From RHKX01 sp963743875 (GTDB lineage Bacteria > Actinomycetota > Thermoleophilia > Solirubrobacterales > 70-9): a stretch of DNA of 64,000 nucleotides. This document shows positions 7,934 through 18,373 of the stretch, in pieces. The position numbers were made by a program, and so were the translations under genes. The notes under the pieces were generated by a model. It saw nothing but the letters and a program-made list of their open reading frames with translations. It was not told where the DNA came from and did not search any database. Numbering within the stretch: position 1 is the first letter of the stretch; every line of letters starts with the position of its first letter. The stretch is taken from contig CAVURM010000005.1 in assembly GCA_963743875.1 (NCBI GenBank), positions 310,001 to 374,000 of the forward strand, in the 5' to 3' direction.

Positions 7934-8625
7934 GCGCCGGGTCCTACCCCGCCCGTACCCGTCGCCAGTTCCGGGCCGATGGTCGGCGCCATCCACGTCA
8001 CGCAGCGCCAGCCGCTGATGTCGGCGGGGTCGTCCGAGCCTCCGCCGACGACGTGATCGAAGGTCGAGAGCCCGCAGTTCAGCGACCCGATCCGCCACAG
8101 CCAGGGGGTGTGCCGGGGGCCGAACTCCTCACCGAGCAGGGTCCGCGCGAACATGAACCGGCAGAAGATCCCATGCCCGACGAGGAGGGTGCGGTCGATG
8201 TCGTCGGCGACGAGCTGCGAGCGGGCCCGCTCGACCCGGCGGAGCAGGTCGTTGAACGACTCACCGTCGCCGGGGACGAAGTCGGGGTCGTCGTGGCGGG
8301 CCATCCGATTCGACCAGCGCTGCCTCTCCTGCTCGACCCGCGGCAGGCTCGGGTAGTCGGAGGGCTCTCGCAGCTCGTGGATCCAGTCCCAGATCTCGGG
8401 CTCACGACCGGCGTACTTGCCGACCACCGCGGCGGTCTGTCGCGCCCGTCCGAGCGGGCTGCAGACGATCCGCTCGATGTCGAGCTCGGCGATCCTCGCC
8501 GCGGCGGCCTCGGCCTGAAGCTCCCCGCGCTCGGTCAGCCGATCGCCCTCCACCTCCGGAAGGGCGAGCGTGTGCGGCGCGGCGTTGGAGAGCGATTCGC
8601 CGTGGCGGAGGAGGTAGATGCGCAT
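7930..8625 (-). CDS. Histidine phosphatase family protein (phosphoglycerate mutase-like)
   Basis: 231 residues. The catalytic RHG motif is at the N-terminus (IYLLRHGESLSNA), where His becomes phosphorylated. RLTERGELQA and IVCSPLGRARQTA are the standard second signature, and LLVGHGIFCRF supplies the second catalytic His. The family covers cofactor-dependent phosphoglycerate mutases and many broad phosphatases. A housekeeping GpmA would normally keep its longer conserved C-terminal core, so a phosphatase is more likely. It starts 8 bp after the antiporter stop and is probably in one operon with it. Confidence 0.85.
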   Translation of the reverse strand: MRIYLLRHGESLSNAAPHTLALPEVEGDRLTERGELQAEAAAARIAELDIERIVCSPLGRARQTAAVVGKYAGREPEIWDWIHELREPSDYPSLPRVEQERQRWSNRMARHDDPDFVPGDGESFNDLLRRVERARSQLVADDIDRTLLVGHGIFCRFMFARTLLGEEFGPRHTPWLWRIGSLNCGLSTFDHVVGGGSDDPADISGWRCVTWMAPTIGPELATGTGGVGPGA

Positions 8626-8633
8626 GCGAAGGG

Positions 8634-10217
8634 CTAGATCTCCAGGCGGGAGTCTTCGAGGTCGAGCTCCCGCTCGAGGACGCGTAGGACCGTGTCGTTG
8701 ATCTCGCCATCGTTTCGCATCTCGATCAATTGCGAGCGCTGGGCCTCCAGCAACTCACGGGTCAGCCGCTGGAACGACTCCGAGCGCGCCTCGTAGACCT
8801 CGCTCCTCCCGTCCCCGTCGTCGATCCGTGCCGAGAAGCGACGGTGTCGGTAGCTGAAGACGCCGCGTATCCGCTCGGCCGTGTCGTCCATCACCCAATC
8901 CTCGCCGGTCAGCTCTTCGAGCCTTGCGAGCGCCGCCTCCGCCGCCCGCCGGCGCGCCTCCAACTCCTCCAGCTCGAGCGCCTCGTCGGAGTCGTCGACG
9001 CCGAGGAAGTGGATCAGTGGGGGTAGCGTCAGGCCTTGGATCAGCAGCGTCGCGAGGATCACCGAGAAGGTGAGGAATGTGATCAGCTCGCGCTCCGGGA
9101 AGGCATCACCGGCGTCCGTGATCAACGGCAATGCGAGCGCCGCGGCGAGGGACACGGCACCGCGCATCCCGGTCCAGCCGACGATCAGGATATTGCGCCA
9201 CGGAGGCGCCGGCTTGCGGTTCGCCTTCCCGACCAGCAGCCGGGGCAGGTAGCTGAACGGGAAGACCCAGAGCAGCCGGATCGCCATCACCGTACCCGCG
9301 ATCAGCGCGCCGTCCAGCAGCAGCTTGCTCGTCTCGACATCCCCTATCCCATCGAGGATCTCCGGAAGCTGCAGCCCGACGAGCACGAACAGGGCCGAGT
9401 TGAGCAGGAACTGGACGATCTCCCAGACTGCGTTGCCCTGGATTCTGGTCGTCGGGGAGGTGAGCACCGAGGTCAGTCGGCCCATGTAGATGCCGACGGT
9501 CACCGCGGCAAGCACCCCGGAGACGCCCAATGCCTCGGCCGGCAGGTAGGCGAAGTAGCCGCTGAACAGCGCGATCGTCACCTCGACAGCCGGAGCGTCG
9601 ATGCGCCGCCGGCCGTAGGCGATTATCGCCCCGGCGACGATCCCGATCCCGATGCCCCCGGCGACGCTGATCACGAACTCGCCCCCCGCCTCGGCCAGAC
9701 TGAACGTGCCGGCGACGACCGCGGCGACGGCGAACTTGTAGGCGACCAGGGCGGTGCCGTCGTTGATCAGCGACTCCCCTTCGACGATCGTCACGATCCG
9801 GCCCGGGACCCCGAGGCGCTTGGCGATGGCGGTCGCCGCGACGGGATCGGTGGGGGAGACGATCGCGCCGAGCACGAACGCCGGCGCCCAGTCGAATCCC
9901 AGCACCTCGTGCGCGACCGCGGCGACGCCGACCATCGTGGCCAGCACGAGCCCGATCGCGAGCAGTGAGATCTCCTTCACGTTGCGGCGCAGTTCGCGCA
10001 GCGGCGTGAAGTAGGCCGCCGAATAGAGCAGCGGAGGCAGGATCACGATCAGGACGAGCTCCGGCTCCAGCTGGACGTCGGGGATCGGCGGCAGCAGGCC
10101 CAACCCGAGCCCGCCGATCACGAGCAGGATCGGATACGGGATCCTGCTGAACTGCGCCAGGACCAGTAGGAGGACGACCACGGCGAGGATCGTTGTCAGG
10201 GCGAGGTCAATGTTCAT
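8634..10217 (-). CDS. CPA1-family Na+/H+ antiporter
   Basis: 527 residues with about 12 transmembrane helices followed by a cytoplasmic, charged, coiled-coil C-terminal tail of about 120 residues. The family's ion-binding motif is present (VEGESLINDGTALV, Asn-Asp pair), as is VSPTDPVAATAIAK. WTGMRGAVSLAAALALP is a hallmark of the CPA1/NhaP-type transporters. It exchanges cytoplasmic Na+ (or K+) for protons in pH and sodium homeostasis. The exact cation cannot be read from sequence. Upstream of the histidine phosphatase in a likely two-gene operon. Confidence 0.9.
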   Translation of the reverse strand: MNIDLALTTILAVVVLLLVLAQFSRIPYPILLVIGGLGLGLLPPIPDVQLEPELVLIVILPPLLYSAAYFTPLRELRRNVKEISLLAIGLVLATMVGVAAVAHEVLGFDWAPAFVLGAIVSPTDPVAATAIAKRLGVPGRIVTIVEGESLINDGTALVAYKFAVAAVVAGTFSLAEAGGEFVISVAGGIGIGIVAGAIIAYGRRRIDAPAVEVTIALFSGYFAYLPAEALGVSGVLAAVTVGIYMGRLTSVLTSPTTRIQGNAVWEIVQFLLNSALFVLVGLQLPEILDGIGDVETSKLLLDGALIAGTVMAIRLLWVFPFSYLPRLLVGKANRKPAPPWRNILIVGWTGMRGAVSLAAALALPLITDAGDAFPERELITFLTFSVILATLLIQGLTLPPLIHFLGVDDSDEALELEELEARRRAAEAALARLEELTGEDWVMDDTAERIRGVFSYRHRRFSARIDDGDGRSEVYEARSESFQRLTRELLEAQRSQLIEMRNDGEINDTVLRVLERELDLEDSRLEI

Positions 10218-10269
10218 CCGCCCGCAGTTCTACCGGCAGCCGGACCTCGGCCCCCTTCCGGCTCGGGCT

Positions 10270-13131
10270 CTAGCCGGTGGTTGCGGTGCGCAGCTGGATC
10301 ACCTCGGCCGCCGGCACGTCCAGCACGCCGAGGAGGGCCGAGATTACGTCGGGATCGAACTGGGCGCCGCTGCAGCGCTCGAGTTCGGCGGCCGCCTGCT
10401 GAGGCGACATCGCCTTCCGGTACGGGCGATCGGAGGTCATCGCGTGAAAGGCGTCGCAGGCGGCGATCACCCGTGAGCCGATCGGGATCTCGCTGCCGGC
10501 CAGTCGGTCGGGATAGCCCTCCCCGTCCCAACGCTCGTGCGACCAGCGGACCAACGGATGGACGTTCGTGAAGTATGGAATCCGCTCCAGCATCCGTGCG
10601 CCGACAACCGTGTGCTCCTTCATCTCCTCGTACTCGGCGGCGGTCAGCTCCGCGGGCTTGTGGAGGATCTCGCTGCGGACTCCGATCTTGCCGATGTCGT
10701 GCAGGAGCGCTCCATAGCTCAGGGTTCGCAGCTGATCGGGCTTCATTCCGATCCCCTCCCCAACCTCGACCGCCAGATCGGCGACCTCTCGGGCGTGGGC
10801 GGCGGTGTAGGAGTCCTTCGCCTCGAGTGCGTCGGAGAGCACCGCCAGCGTTCGCATGAAGGCACCCTCGAGCTCGGCGTAGAGCTTGGCGCGATGAATC
10901 GCGGCGCCGATCGCCGATGCGATCGTGTCGGCGAACAGCAGGTCGATGAAATCGAGCTCCTCCTTCTCCTGGTGGACCAGCTCGAGAACGCCCCAGGGCG
11001 CGCCGTCGACTCTGATCGGCGAGGCGAGTTCCGAGCCGGCACCGGGAACGGAGTGGCGACCCGCATCGGCGGAGCCGGCGACGTCGTCGACCAGGATCGC
11101 CTCCCCCGAGGTCGCCGCACGTCCGGGCACGCCGCGTTCGGCTGAACGGGCCCGGATCCCGTGATCCTCGGCGGCGATGCCGGCCGCGGCGACCAGGGTC
11201 AGCGACTGGTCCTCCTCGAGAACGTGGATCGCGACGAGATGCAGGCCGAACGACTCGTGCAGCTCCTCGATGGCCGTGCTCGCGATCTCGTTCTCCTCGT
11301 GCAGGGGCGCGAGCTTGAGTGCAATCCTGCTCGCGCTCGCGAGCCGCTCGTGACGAGCGAGCCTCGCCGTCTCCGGATCCCTCAGCGCGCCACCCGGGTT
11401 CGCGGAACGGCGTTTCGTCTCGTAGAGGTCGGCATCGGCGCTCGCGAGCAGGGCGTCCTTCGTCGGCCCGGCGGTCGGCCAGGAGGCGATGCCGTAGGAG
11501 ACCTGGGCGTTTGCGCTGACCGCTTCGATCGCCGCCTCGGCGCGCGCCGCGGCGACGCCGGTCGCCCTGATTCCGGTGCTGGGCAAGAGCAGGGCGAACT
11601 CGTCGCCGCCGACTCGGAACGAGATGTCGGAGCGCCGACACGTGCTCTCGAGCGCGCTGGCGACGCCACGTAGGACCTCGTCTCCGGCCGCGTGGCCCTC
11701 GGTGTCGTTGACCTGCTTGAAGGAATCGAGGTCGAACAGCACCAGTCCGAGCTCGCCGCCGTGGCGGCGGCAGCGTTCGAGCTCGCGACCGAGTTCCTCG
11801 TGGAAGTGGCGGTGGTTGTAGAGCCCGGTGAGCGGGTCCTGGATCGCGAGCTTCTGCTGGGCCTCGTAAAGGGTGGCGTTGGTCAGGGCGATCGCGGCCT
11901 GCGCTGCATAGGAGGAGAGCAGCTCGAGGTCGCGCGGGAGGAAGCCATCGTCGGAGCCGAGGGCGACCAGGACCCCCATCTGAGTCTCGCGGAAGACCAG
12001 CGGCGCGGCGCAGAGCGAACCCAGAGAAACCGCGGGATCGGTCGGGAGCTGGGCGAGATCGGGGACGGAGCTGAGATCCTCGATCAGCGTCGAGACGTGT
12101 TTGAGCTCCGCCCGGCTGGCCGCCCAGGCCTCCAGCGACGCGATCACCCGGTCGGGGAGGTCCGAGGAGGACCGGCATCGCATCCGGCCGTCCTCCTCGA
12201 CCAAAAGCGCGAACTCGGCGCCGCCCACGGCCGATTGCGCGTTGGCGGTGATCTTGGAGAGCACATCGTCGAGCTGCAGCTCCGCGACCAGCTCCTGCAT
12301 CGAAGCCATCAGCAGATCGGTCACCTCCGCCTGCTCGTTGACCTGGGTTCGCATCAGCCGCCACCGTTGTCGCCGATCGACGATTGCGCGATACCCGGCG
12401 ACCGCGGCGACGACTGTCGCCAACGCCACACCGATCGGGATCAGGGCGGGGGCGAGGAGCGCGCAGCCGAGCAATGCGAGAAGAGCACCGCCGATTGCGG
12501 TCACCTCTCCGGCCGGCCGCGCGGCGGATGTCCACTGGACGTCGAAGATGCATTCCGGGTCTCCCCGCCCGATGCATCGCGGGTGGCTGATTCGCGCGGG
12601 AGGTCCGCCGAACATGACCGGCACGCAGGAGAGGAGTCCGGCGTTGTAGTCGCAGTCGCAGTCGTGGTAGGGGGTCCCGAGCAGCGGCCGGTTGCGGATC
12701 CGCGCGTGGTTGGGGCCCACCTCGACCGCGTCCATGCGGTGGGCGCGGTTGAACTTGGCGCTGGCGCGGCCGATGTTGGCGAACAGAAGCCGCGGCGAAC
12801 CGAGTGCGCGCAGCGAGAGCTTCGCGGCGACGCCCACGTTCGCGTTCAGCGAGGCCACCCCCATCCGCTGGGCCACGTGCGGATCGTCGAGCACCACGGC
12901 CGCCGCCTCGAAGAGATCAACCCGGAACTGATCGGGGAACCAGCGGTTGTCGTCCCTGAGCTCCGCCTCCCGGTCGGTCAGTCCCGTGCGCTCCAGCAGC
13001 TCGTCGACGGCTCCCCGACCGCCCTTGCGCTCAACGTAGGCAAGGGCGAGCCCCGTGGTAGCTCCACTGACCTCCCGTGGCTCCTCCTCCGAGCTCACCG
13101 GCGCCGCCTGCGCTTGAGTCTCCTTCGGCAC
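10270..13131 (-). CDS. Multidomain c-di-GMP protein: V4R-like sensor, GAF, GGDEF, GAF, HD-GYP
   Basis: 953 residues. Approximate order: N-terminal V4R-like sensor (90-200, with CIGRGDPECIF), two membrane-type hydrophobic stretches (212-250), GAF (270-420), GGDEF diguanylate cyclase (430-575, intact RVGGDEFALL), second GAF (600-750), and HD-GYP phosphodiesterase (760-940; HDIGK, SHERWDGEGYP). The protein could both make and hydrolyse cyclic-di-GMP. Two of the expected motif positions vary (Ser in place of the first His of HHE), which is common in actinobacterial HD-GYP proteins. GTG start. Signal sensed is unknown; the Cys-rich stretch (about 157-192) could bind metal or a ligand. Confidence 0.9.
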   Translation of the reverse strand: MPKETQAQAAPVSSEEEPREVSGATTGLALAYVERKGGRGAVDELLERTGLTDREAELRDDNRWFPDQFRVDLFEAAAVVLDDPHVAQRMGVASLNANVGVAAKLSLRALGSPRLLFANIGRASAKFNRAHRMDAVEVGPNHARIRNRPLLGTPYHDCDCDYNAGLLSCVPVMFGGPPARISHPRCIGRGDPECIFDVQWTSAARPAGEVTAIGGALLALLGCALLAPALIPIGVALATVVAAVAGYRAIVDRRQRWRLMRTQVNEQAEVTDLLMASMQELVAELQLDDVLSKITANAQSAVGGAEFALLVEEDGRMRCRSSSDLPDRVIASLEAWAASRAELKHVSTLIEDLSSVPDLAQLPTDPAVSLGSLCAAPLVFRETQMGVLVALGSDDGFLPRDLELLSSYAAQAAIALTNATLYEAQQKLAIQDPLTGLYNHRHFHEELGRELERCRRHGGELGLVLFDLDSFKQVNDTEGHAAGDEVLRGVASALESTCRRSDISFRVGGDEFALLLPSTGIRATGVAAARAEAAIEAVSANAQVSYGIASWPTAGPTKDALLASADADLYETKRRSANPGGALRDPETARLARHERLASASRIALKLAPLHEENEIASTAIEELHESFGLHLVAIHVLEEDQSLTLVAAAGIAAEDHGIRARSAERGVPGRAATSGEAILVDDVAGSADAGRHSVPGAGSELASPIRVDGAPWGVLELVHQEKEELDFIDLLFADTIASAIGAAIHRAKLYAELEGAFMRTLAVLSDALEAKDSYTAAHAREVADLAVEVGEGIGMKPDQLRTLSYGALLHDIGKIGVRSEILHKPAELTAAEYEEMKEHTVVGARMLERIPYFTNVHPLVRWSHERWDGEGYPDRLAGSEIPIGSRVIAACDAFHAMTSDRPYRKAMSPQQAAAELERCSGAQFDPDVISALLGVLDVPAAEVIQLRTATTG

Positions 13132-13183
13132 ACTTCGATATCGACTGTCTGGCGTATTGCTTTAGCGGCGGAACGCCCTTGGG

Positions 13184-13936
13184 CTATGCCTTTCCCGGCT
13201 TCTCCCGCCGCAGGATCTCGAAGTAGAGAGCCAGCACCGTCAGCGCGTATAACGGCGAGCCGAGCAGATTGGCGGCGGTCGATCCGAGCAGGTTCCCGAT
13301 GTAGGTCTCGCCGAGCAGGCCGTGGCCGAGCCCGTCGCCCACTTCCTCCAGCGAGGACTGCAGGATCGAGAGCGGGATCATCAGGCCGGCCACCCTCCAG
13401 AAGTGTGGCCGGACCATCTCGCGGCTGCGGCGAAAACCGGCGCGTGCCCCGGTGCGTTCGATCTCGATGACCGGTGCGATCAACGCGAACCAGACGAGAA
13501 AGATGAAGCCGGGAACGATCAGAGCGACGAAACCGAGTGCGACCACCACGATCAGGCCGAGGTCGGCGACCAACAGGGCCCGGTACGGCAAGTGGGTGGC
13601 CACGTGGCGAACCACATGCTTGGCGCCCGCCTGTCGCTCCTCGTCGCCGGCGGCGACCACGCCCGAGTAGAAGACGGCTCCCAGCAGCGACACGGTGGCC
13701 TGGGCGGTCAGCAGGATCAGCATGAGGACGGTGGAGGAGCCCTCCCAGCGGTCGATCGTGTTGCCGTCGAAGGGGTCGAGCGACGTGAACAGCCCGACCG
13801 GCACGAAGACCAACAACCCTGCCCCGAGCAGCAGCCGCCACTCGTAGCGGTAGCCGTCGAGGATCCGCCACGCGATCGGCGCGATCTCGAGCTTCGCGCT
13901 CCGACCCCCCTCCGCTGCCTGCGCTTTGCCGCCCAC
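13184..13936 (-). CDS. Integral membrane protein, possible glycerophosphodiesterase membrane-domain type
   Basis: 250 residues with about five transmembrane segments (for example LLLGAGLLVFVPVGLF and ADLGLIVVVALGFVALIVPGF). The GFRRSREMVRPHFWRVAGL loop resembles the DUF975/GDPD membrane-domain group, in which a helix break with Arg precedes a pair of helices. No enzymatic domain is visible. The GTG start has no ribosome-binding site; a TAGGCT box ends 7 nt upstream, suggesting a leaderless transcript. Confidence 0.75.
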   Translation of the reverse strand: MGGKAQAAEGGRSAKLEIAPIAWRILDGYRYEWRLLLGAGLLVFVPVGLFTSLDPFDGNTIDRWEGSSTVLMLILLTAQATVSLLGAVFYSGVVAAGDEERQAGAKHVVRHVATHLPYRALLVADLGLIVVVALGFVALIVPGFIFLVWFALIAPVIEIERTGARAGFRRSREMVRPHFWRVAGLMIPLSILQSSLEEVGDGLGHGLLGETYIGNLLGSTAANLLGSPLYALTVLALYFEILRREKPGKA

Positions 13937-13949
13937 GGAGGGCAGCCTA
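13937..13949 (-). promoter_or_regulatory. Leaderless-type -10 box of membrane protein gene
   Basis: On the minus strand TAGGCT (13949-13944) is followed by 7 nt and the GTG start at 13936, the same layout as at 4547, 26367, 46831, 49917 and 62438. Confidence 0.5.
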
Positions 13950-13961
13950 TTTGCCCGGCGA

Positions 13962-14957
13962 TCAGCGGTGCAGGACTCCCCCGCTTGCGCCGGGGGCCAG
14001 CGTGGTCCCGGTCAGGGGAACGGTGCCGAGAGCGTCGTCGATCGCGTCGAGGACGTCGCTCGTCAGCTCCACGCCCGAGGCCTCGATGTTCTGGTGCACC
14101 TGCTCGGGTCGGCTTGCGCCGATGATCGCCGAGGCCAGCTCGTCGCGACGCAGGACCCACGCGAGGGCCATCTGCACCATGGTCAGGCCGGCCCGATCGG
14201 CGATCGGCTTGAGCCGCTGGACGGCCTCGAGCACCTCGATCGTCAAGCCGGGCTCCGATGAACGTGCCCATCTCGTCGCTGGCGGCGCGCGAATCGGGCG
14301 GCGGCGGGTCGCCCGGCAGGTACTTGCCGGTCAGCACCCCCTCGGCCAGCGGCGACCAGACGATCTGTGAGATTCCGTGCGACGCGCTGAGCGGGAAGAC
14401 CTCGTCCTCGGGCGCTCGCCAGAGCATCGAGTACTGCGGCTGGGAGGAGACGAAGGTGATGTCGTCGTCGGCGGCTTCGAGCCCGGCCTCGATCTGCTCC
14501 GGGGTCCACTCGCTGAAGCCGATGTAGCGGGCCTTGCCGGCCTTCACGACCTCGGCCAGCGCCTCCATCGTCTCCTCGATCGGAGTCGTGACGTCGAAGC
14601 GATGACACTGGTAGAGGTCGACGTGGTCGGTCTGCAGGCGCTCCAGCGAGGCATCGATCTGCGTGTGGATCTGCTCGCGCGGAGAGGCCTCTGCCTCCGG
14701 TCACCGGGAAATAGACCTTGGTGGCGAGGATGTACTCATCTCGCGGGTAGTCGGAGAGGATCTCCCCCCAGGCGGTCTCGGAGGCGCCGTCGCCGTAGAC
14801 GTTCGCCGTGTCGAAGAAGTTGATGCCGGCATCGAAGGCGGCGCGCGTGCAGGCCTCGGTCGTGTTCGCGCTCGACCCCGCCGGAGTAGGTCAGCCACGA
14901 GCCGAGAGAGATCTCGGTGACCTCGAGGTCGCTGGATCCAAGGCGTCGGGTCTTCAT
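13962..14957 (-). pseudogene. Aldo/keto reductase, frame-broken
   Basis: Reads continuously as an aldo/keto reductase of about 330 residues if three single-base duplications are removed (near 14872, 14682 and 14247). The N-terminus is MKTRRLGSSDLEVTEISLGS. Then come the catalytic Asp/Tyr region (DAGINFFDTANVYGDGASE), YIGFSEWTPEQIEAG, and the C-terminal NADPH-binding end (LASAIIGASRPEQVHQNIEA). These enzymes reduce carbonyls with NADPH, and the sequence is closest to the voltage-gated K+ channel beta-subunit type. ATG has AGAGGACAACC upstream. No substitution of key residues is seen, so sequence error is more likely than decay. Confidence 0.8.
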
Positions 14958-15016
14958 TGGTTGTCCTCTCGTCGGGTTGAACCCCCTCCGACGGTTGTAC
15001 CCGATTGGTCGTCCGG

Positions 15017-15732
15017 CTACTCGCTGTAGCTCTTGGAGATCCGCTGGTAGGTGTTCTTGAGCTCGTCCTGGATGATCGTCGCCTGGCCGTTGGCGCGCAG
15101 GACAGGTTCTCCTCGCCGAGCTTGACCGATCTGTAGTCCCAGCCCTCCGGCAGGCCCATCCGGGAGCGGAGGCCGCGCAGCTGGTCGTAGCTCAGATCCG
15201 GGTCGACGATCTGAGAGTAGGACTGCATCACGTAGATGCGGCCGTTCGGATCGATCAGTTGGAAGACCCGCCTGCCGTGGAGGAAGACGAACTTCGTCCC
15301 GCGGGTGATCTTCACCTCCTTGAAGGGCGGCTGCGGCGCCAGGCCGATCTTGGTCAGATCGATGCTCGCGACCTCGCGGAGCTGCTTGCCCGCGAACTCG
15401 CCGATCGGCCCGGGCTCGGAGACCGTGACCCGGTCCATCAGCCAGTTGCGCGGGCCGTTGAGGAGGGCGAGGTCGGCATCGTGCTCGGCCGCCAGCGCCG
15501 CGGTGTCGAGCGAGTCCCACCATCCCTGTCGGCAGTTGTTGAGTCCGAAGGTGTTGTTGACCCTGGCCACCGGGGAGGGGGAGAGGTAGACCGTGAAGAT
15601 CTCGCAGTAGCGGCCGTCTCGCATGCCGGTGCTCTTGACGCTGGCCTCGGCGGAGCCGGCGATCGCGGCGATCGCGACGGCGCTCGCCAGCAGTCCGATC
15701 ACGGTCGCGGTTGTGGTCCTCAGTCCTGTCAT
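15017..15732 (-). pseudogene. Secreted protein of unknown function, one frame break
   Basis: About 238 residues when one missing base is restored near 15107 (the end then reads LRANGQATIIQDELKNTYQRI). It has a Sec signal peptide (TATVIGLLASAVAIAAIAGSAEA). The mature part has two Cys (YCEIF, NNCRQGWW), probably disulfide-bonded. It contains a beta-rich stretch with TRGTKFVFLHGRRVFQL, followed by NGRIYVMQSYSQIVDPDL. No family is recognised; similar secreted proteins are usual in soil actinobacteria. GAAGGGTGAC precedes the ATG. Confidence 0.65.
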
Positions 15733-15793
15733 GTCACCCTTCGATCACTGCGACTGCTCAACGTTGGCTGTTGACTAGAAGTTAACAGAGCTA

Positions 15794-16821
15794 TCAACCG
15801 CCTGTCGCGGTCGATGGCCTGGATCCCCTGGTCCGCCAGCGGTCCAGAAGCGCCCACGAGGCGAAGAGGAGCGCGCCGAGCGCGCCGGTGGCGGTCAGCA
15901 ACGCGCCGGCGGCCGCTGTCTGAGCGACGCCCTTGGAGCCGAGGATGAGGACCGTGGTGGCGACGCCGAGGCTCGGTCCCACGGGCAGCAGTCCGAGGGC
16001 GGCGGTGGCGATCAGGAGGGCCATCGAGTCGAAGACCGAGACGTCGACGCCGATCCCGCGCAGCACCAGCCAGTTGCGGAATACCTGCGCCGAGACGGCG
16101 AGGACGGTCAGGGCGATGATCGTGTTGCGATGCCGCAGGCCTCGCAGGACGGCGAGCCCCTGCCAGAGGCCGTGGCGCTTGCGGTTGGCGATGCCGCTGA
16201 GGCCGGCGACGACGCCGACGCCGACGACGAGCAGGATCAGCGGCAACCACCACGGGATTCCGAGCGGGCCGACCAGCGTGAAGGAGCAGAGGCCCGCCAG
16301 GGCGATCTCGATCACGACGATCGGCATCTCGGCCGCGACCAGGACGCCGGCGGTGGGCGCGTTGTCGGGCACGGTTCTGCGGAGCTCGGCGATCCGCACC
16401 GCGAGCCCGAAGCTCGGGTTCAGCAGGTTGCCGAGGTAGCCGACCGCAGCGGCCCGGTAGAGCGGGCCGCCGGCCGCAGTCGCCGCCGGCGGCGTCGACG
16501 CAGACGTACCAGGCCTCGCTCCGGCCGATCAGCCAGATCACCTGCATCAAGCGTCGCCGCCGCGAGTACACCGAACGACGCTGCGCCGAGTGCGTCGACG
16601 AACGCGTCGCGCTTGCTGTAGAGGCCGACCACCAAGGCGGCGAAGACGACGATCGCGAAGACGGCGCTGACCCCCTTCGAGTGCCTGCGCAGCCAGGAGT
16701 GATCGGGAGCGGCCGCGGGCAGCCCTCCTCGATCACCCGCAGGGTCGGATCGCTGTCGATCTCCGGCGGGGGGAATCGGATCGAGGTGCGGCTGGGGGGG
16801 TTTGGTCGGTGGTCCGCTCAA
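15794..16821 (-). pseudogene. Flippase-like integral membrane protein (UPF0104/LPG synthase TM type), frame-broken
   Basis: Reassembled across at least three frame breaks (near 16715, 16555 and 16480) this is a protein of about 330 residues with roughly seven transmembrane helices. The first is GVSAVFAIVVFAALVVGLY. Then comes YLGNLLNPSFGLAVRIAELRR, a typical lysylphosphatidylglycerol synthetase transmembrane/GtrA-like flippase segment, and the last intact stretch begins PTAGVLVAAEMPIVVIEIAL. Family members move lipid-linked compounds across the membrane. The start is uncertain; a TTG at 16821 gives a Pro-rich N-terminus. Confidence 0.65.
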
Positions 16822-16905
16822 GCGGGGCCCATTGTCCCGTCAACGGTCAGCGACAGGCCGTGGGGGCGGGCCCGATCATTCGCTCCCAGTCGGAGCCGGG
16901 CCGTG

Positions 16906-18348
16906 TCAGGGCTCGGGGAGCGGGATCTTCTTGCCCGGGTTGAGCAGCAGTTTCGGGTCGAAGATCTTCTTGATGTCGTCCTGAAGCCGGAGCGAGCGTT
17001 TGGCCGAGCGCCGACCTGACCCAGCCGGTCTTGAGGCTGCCGATCCCGTGCTCGCCGCTGATCGAGCCGCCGAGCTCGATCGCCAGGTCGAAAGATCTCG
17101 CCCGCCGCCCGCTCGGCACGTGCGAGCTCGATCGCCGGTCGCCGGGCTCGACCAGGAACGAGGCATGGATGTTGCCGTCTCCGGCGTGTCCCCACGAGCA
17201 GGCCGGCAGCTCGTGGCGCTCGCCGATCGCCCGCGTCCCGTCGATCGCGTCGGCCAGCCGGTCGACCGGGACCACGATGTCCTCGGAGACCTTGCCGCCG
17301 CGCTGGGCGTTGACCGCGATCGAGACCCCGTCCCGCCAGCCCCAGAGCGCCCGGGCGTCGCGGCTGCCCGTGACGCCGGAGCGCATCGCGCGAGCGCCCC
17401 ATCCGGAGTCACGTCGGCGAGCTCGGCGCCGCCCGTCGACTTCGGCGCCGCTGCCGTCGATCTCGGCGATCACCGCGAACGCCGGATCGCCGGCGGCGCG
17501 GCGAACGGGAAGCGAGCCGATGCTCGCGGCGAGCGCGCCGTCGTCGAGGTACTCGAGCACGGCCGGCTGCATGCCGGTCGCCCATGACCGTCCGCGACCG
17601 CGTCGCAGCCGGCCTCGACGTCGCGCGTAGAAGCCGACGACGATCGTCTGCGCCTGCCGGCGCCGGGACGAGCCGGAGCCAGGCCGCGGTGACGATCCCG
17701 AGAGTTCCCTCGTGCCGATCATCAGGTGGAGCAGGTCGTAGCTCGGACACGTTCTTGCGGACCGCGCCGCCGAACCTGACGATCTCGCCGGGAGGCAGGA
17801 CGACCTCGAGCCCGGTGACCCAGCTGCCGGTCACCCCGTACCTGAAGGCGTGCGGCCCGCCGGCGTTGGTGGCGATGTTTCCGCCGATGCGTCGACTGCT
17901 CGCTGGCGCCCGGGTCGGGCGGGAACAGAAAGCCCGTTCTCGCGCGCGACCCGGTGGACCCTCGCGGTTCGGACCCCGGCCTCGACCTCCATCCGCCAGA
18001 GTTCGGGGTCGATCGACCGGATCCCGTCCATCCCCTCGAGCGAGAGCACGATGCCGCCGTCGGGGACCGCTCCGCCGGCGAGGCCGGTGCCGCCGCCGCG
18101 GGTGGAGATCGGGACGTCGTTGCTCGTAGCACCAGGCGAGCACCGCGGCCACCTCGTCGGCGCTGGCGGGGAGGACCAGCGCTCCGGTCGTGCCCCGCAC
18201 ACCTCGCGGCTCGGTCCCGTCCTGCAGGCGTCGCGCAGTCGTGGCCCCTCGGTGACGAGCTCGCCGAGCGGAGCAGCGCGGCGAGCTCGCCCGCGAGCGC
18301 ACCGCCGACGGGGTCGGAGGCGCCGGCGTTGGTGGCGGCGGATCGCAT
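16906..18348 (-). pseudogene. FAD-linked oxidase (glycolate oxidase GlcD-like), frame-broken
   Basis: About 470 residues spread over several frames. The FAD-binding PCMH domain is clear: VPISTRGGGTGLAGGAVPDGG, FPPDPGASEQST, IGGNIATNAGGPHAFRYG. The C-terminal FAD-oxidase C domain has SGEHGIGSLKTGW (the HxxGxGxxK flavin and substrate region) and ends FDPKLLLNPGKKIP. Such enzymes oxidise 2-hydroxyacids (glycolate, lactate). I place the start at ATG 18348, about 26 bp inside a perfect palindrome. It is divergent from the TPP enzyme operon and probably part of the same pathway and regulon. Confidence 0.8.
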
Positions 18349-18373
18349 CTGACGTCGGCGCAGGTCCTGAGCG

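Noticed and set aside
10214..12577. 787-codon minus-strand ORF inside the GGDEF/HD-GYP gene
   Set aside because: Alternative frame of the same gene, Arg/Gly-rich with no motif; the 592-codon plus-strand ORF at 11692-13470 is also a shadow.
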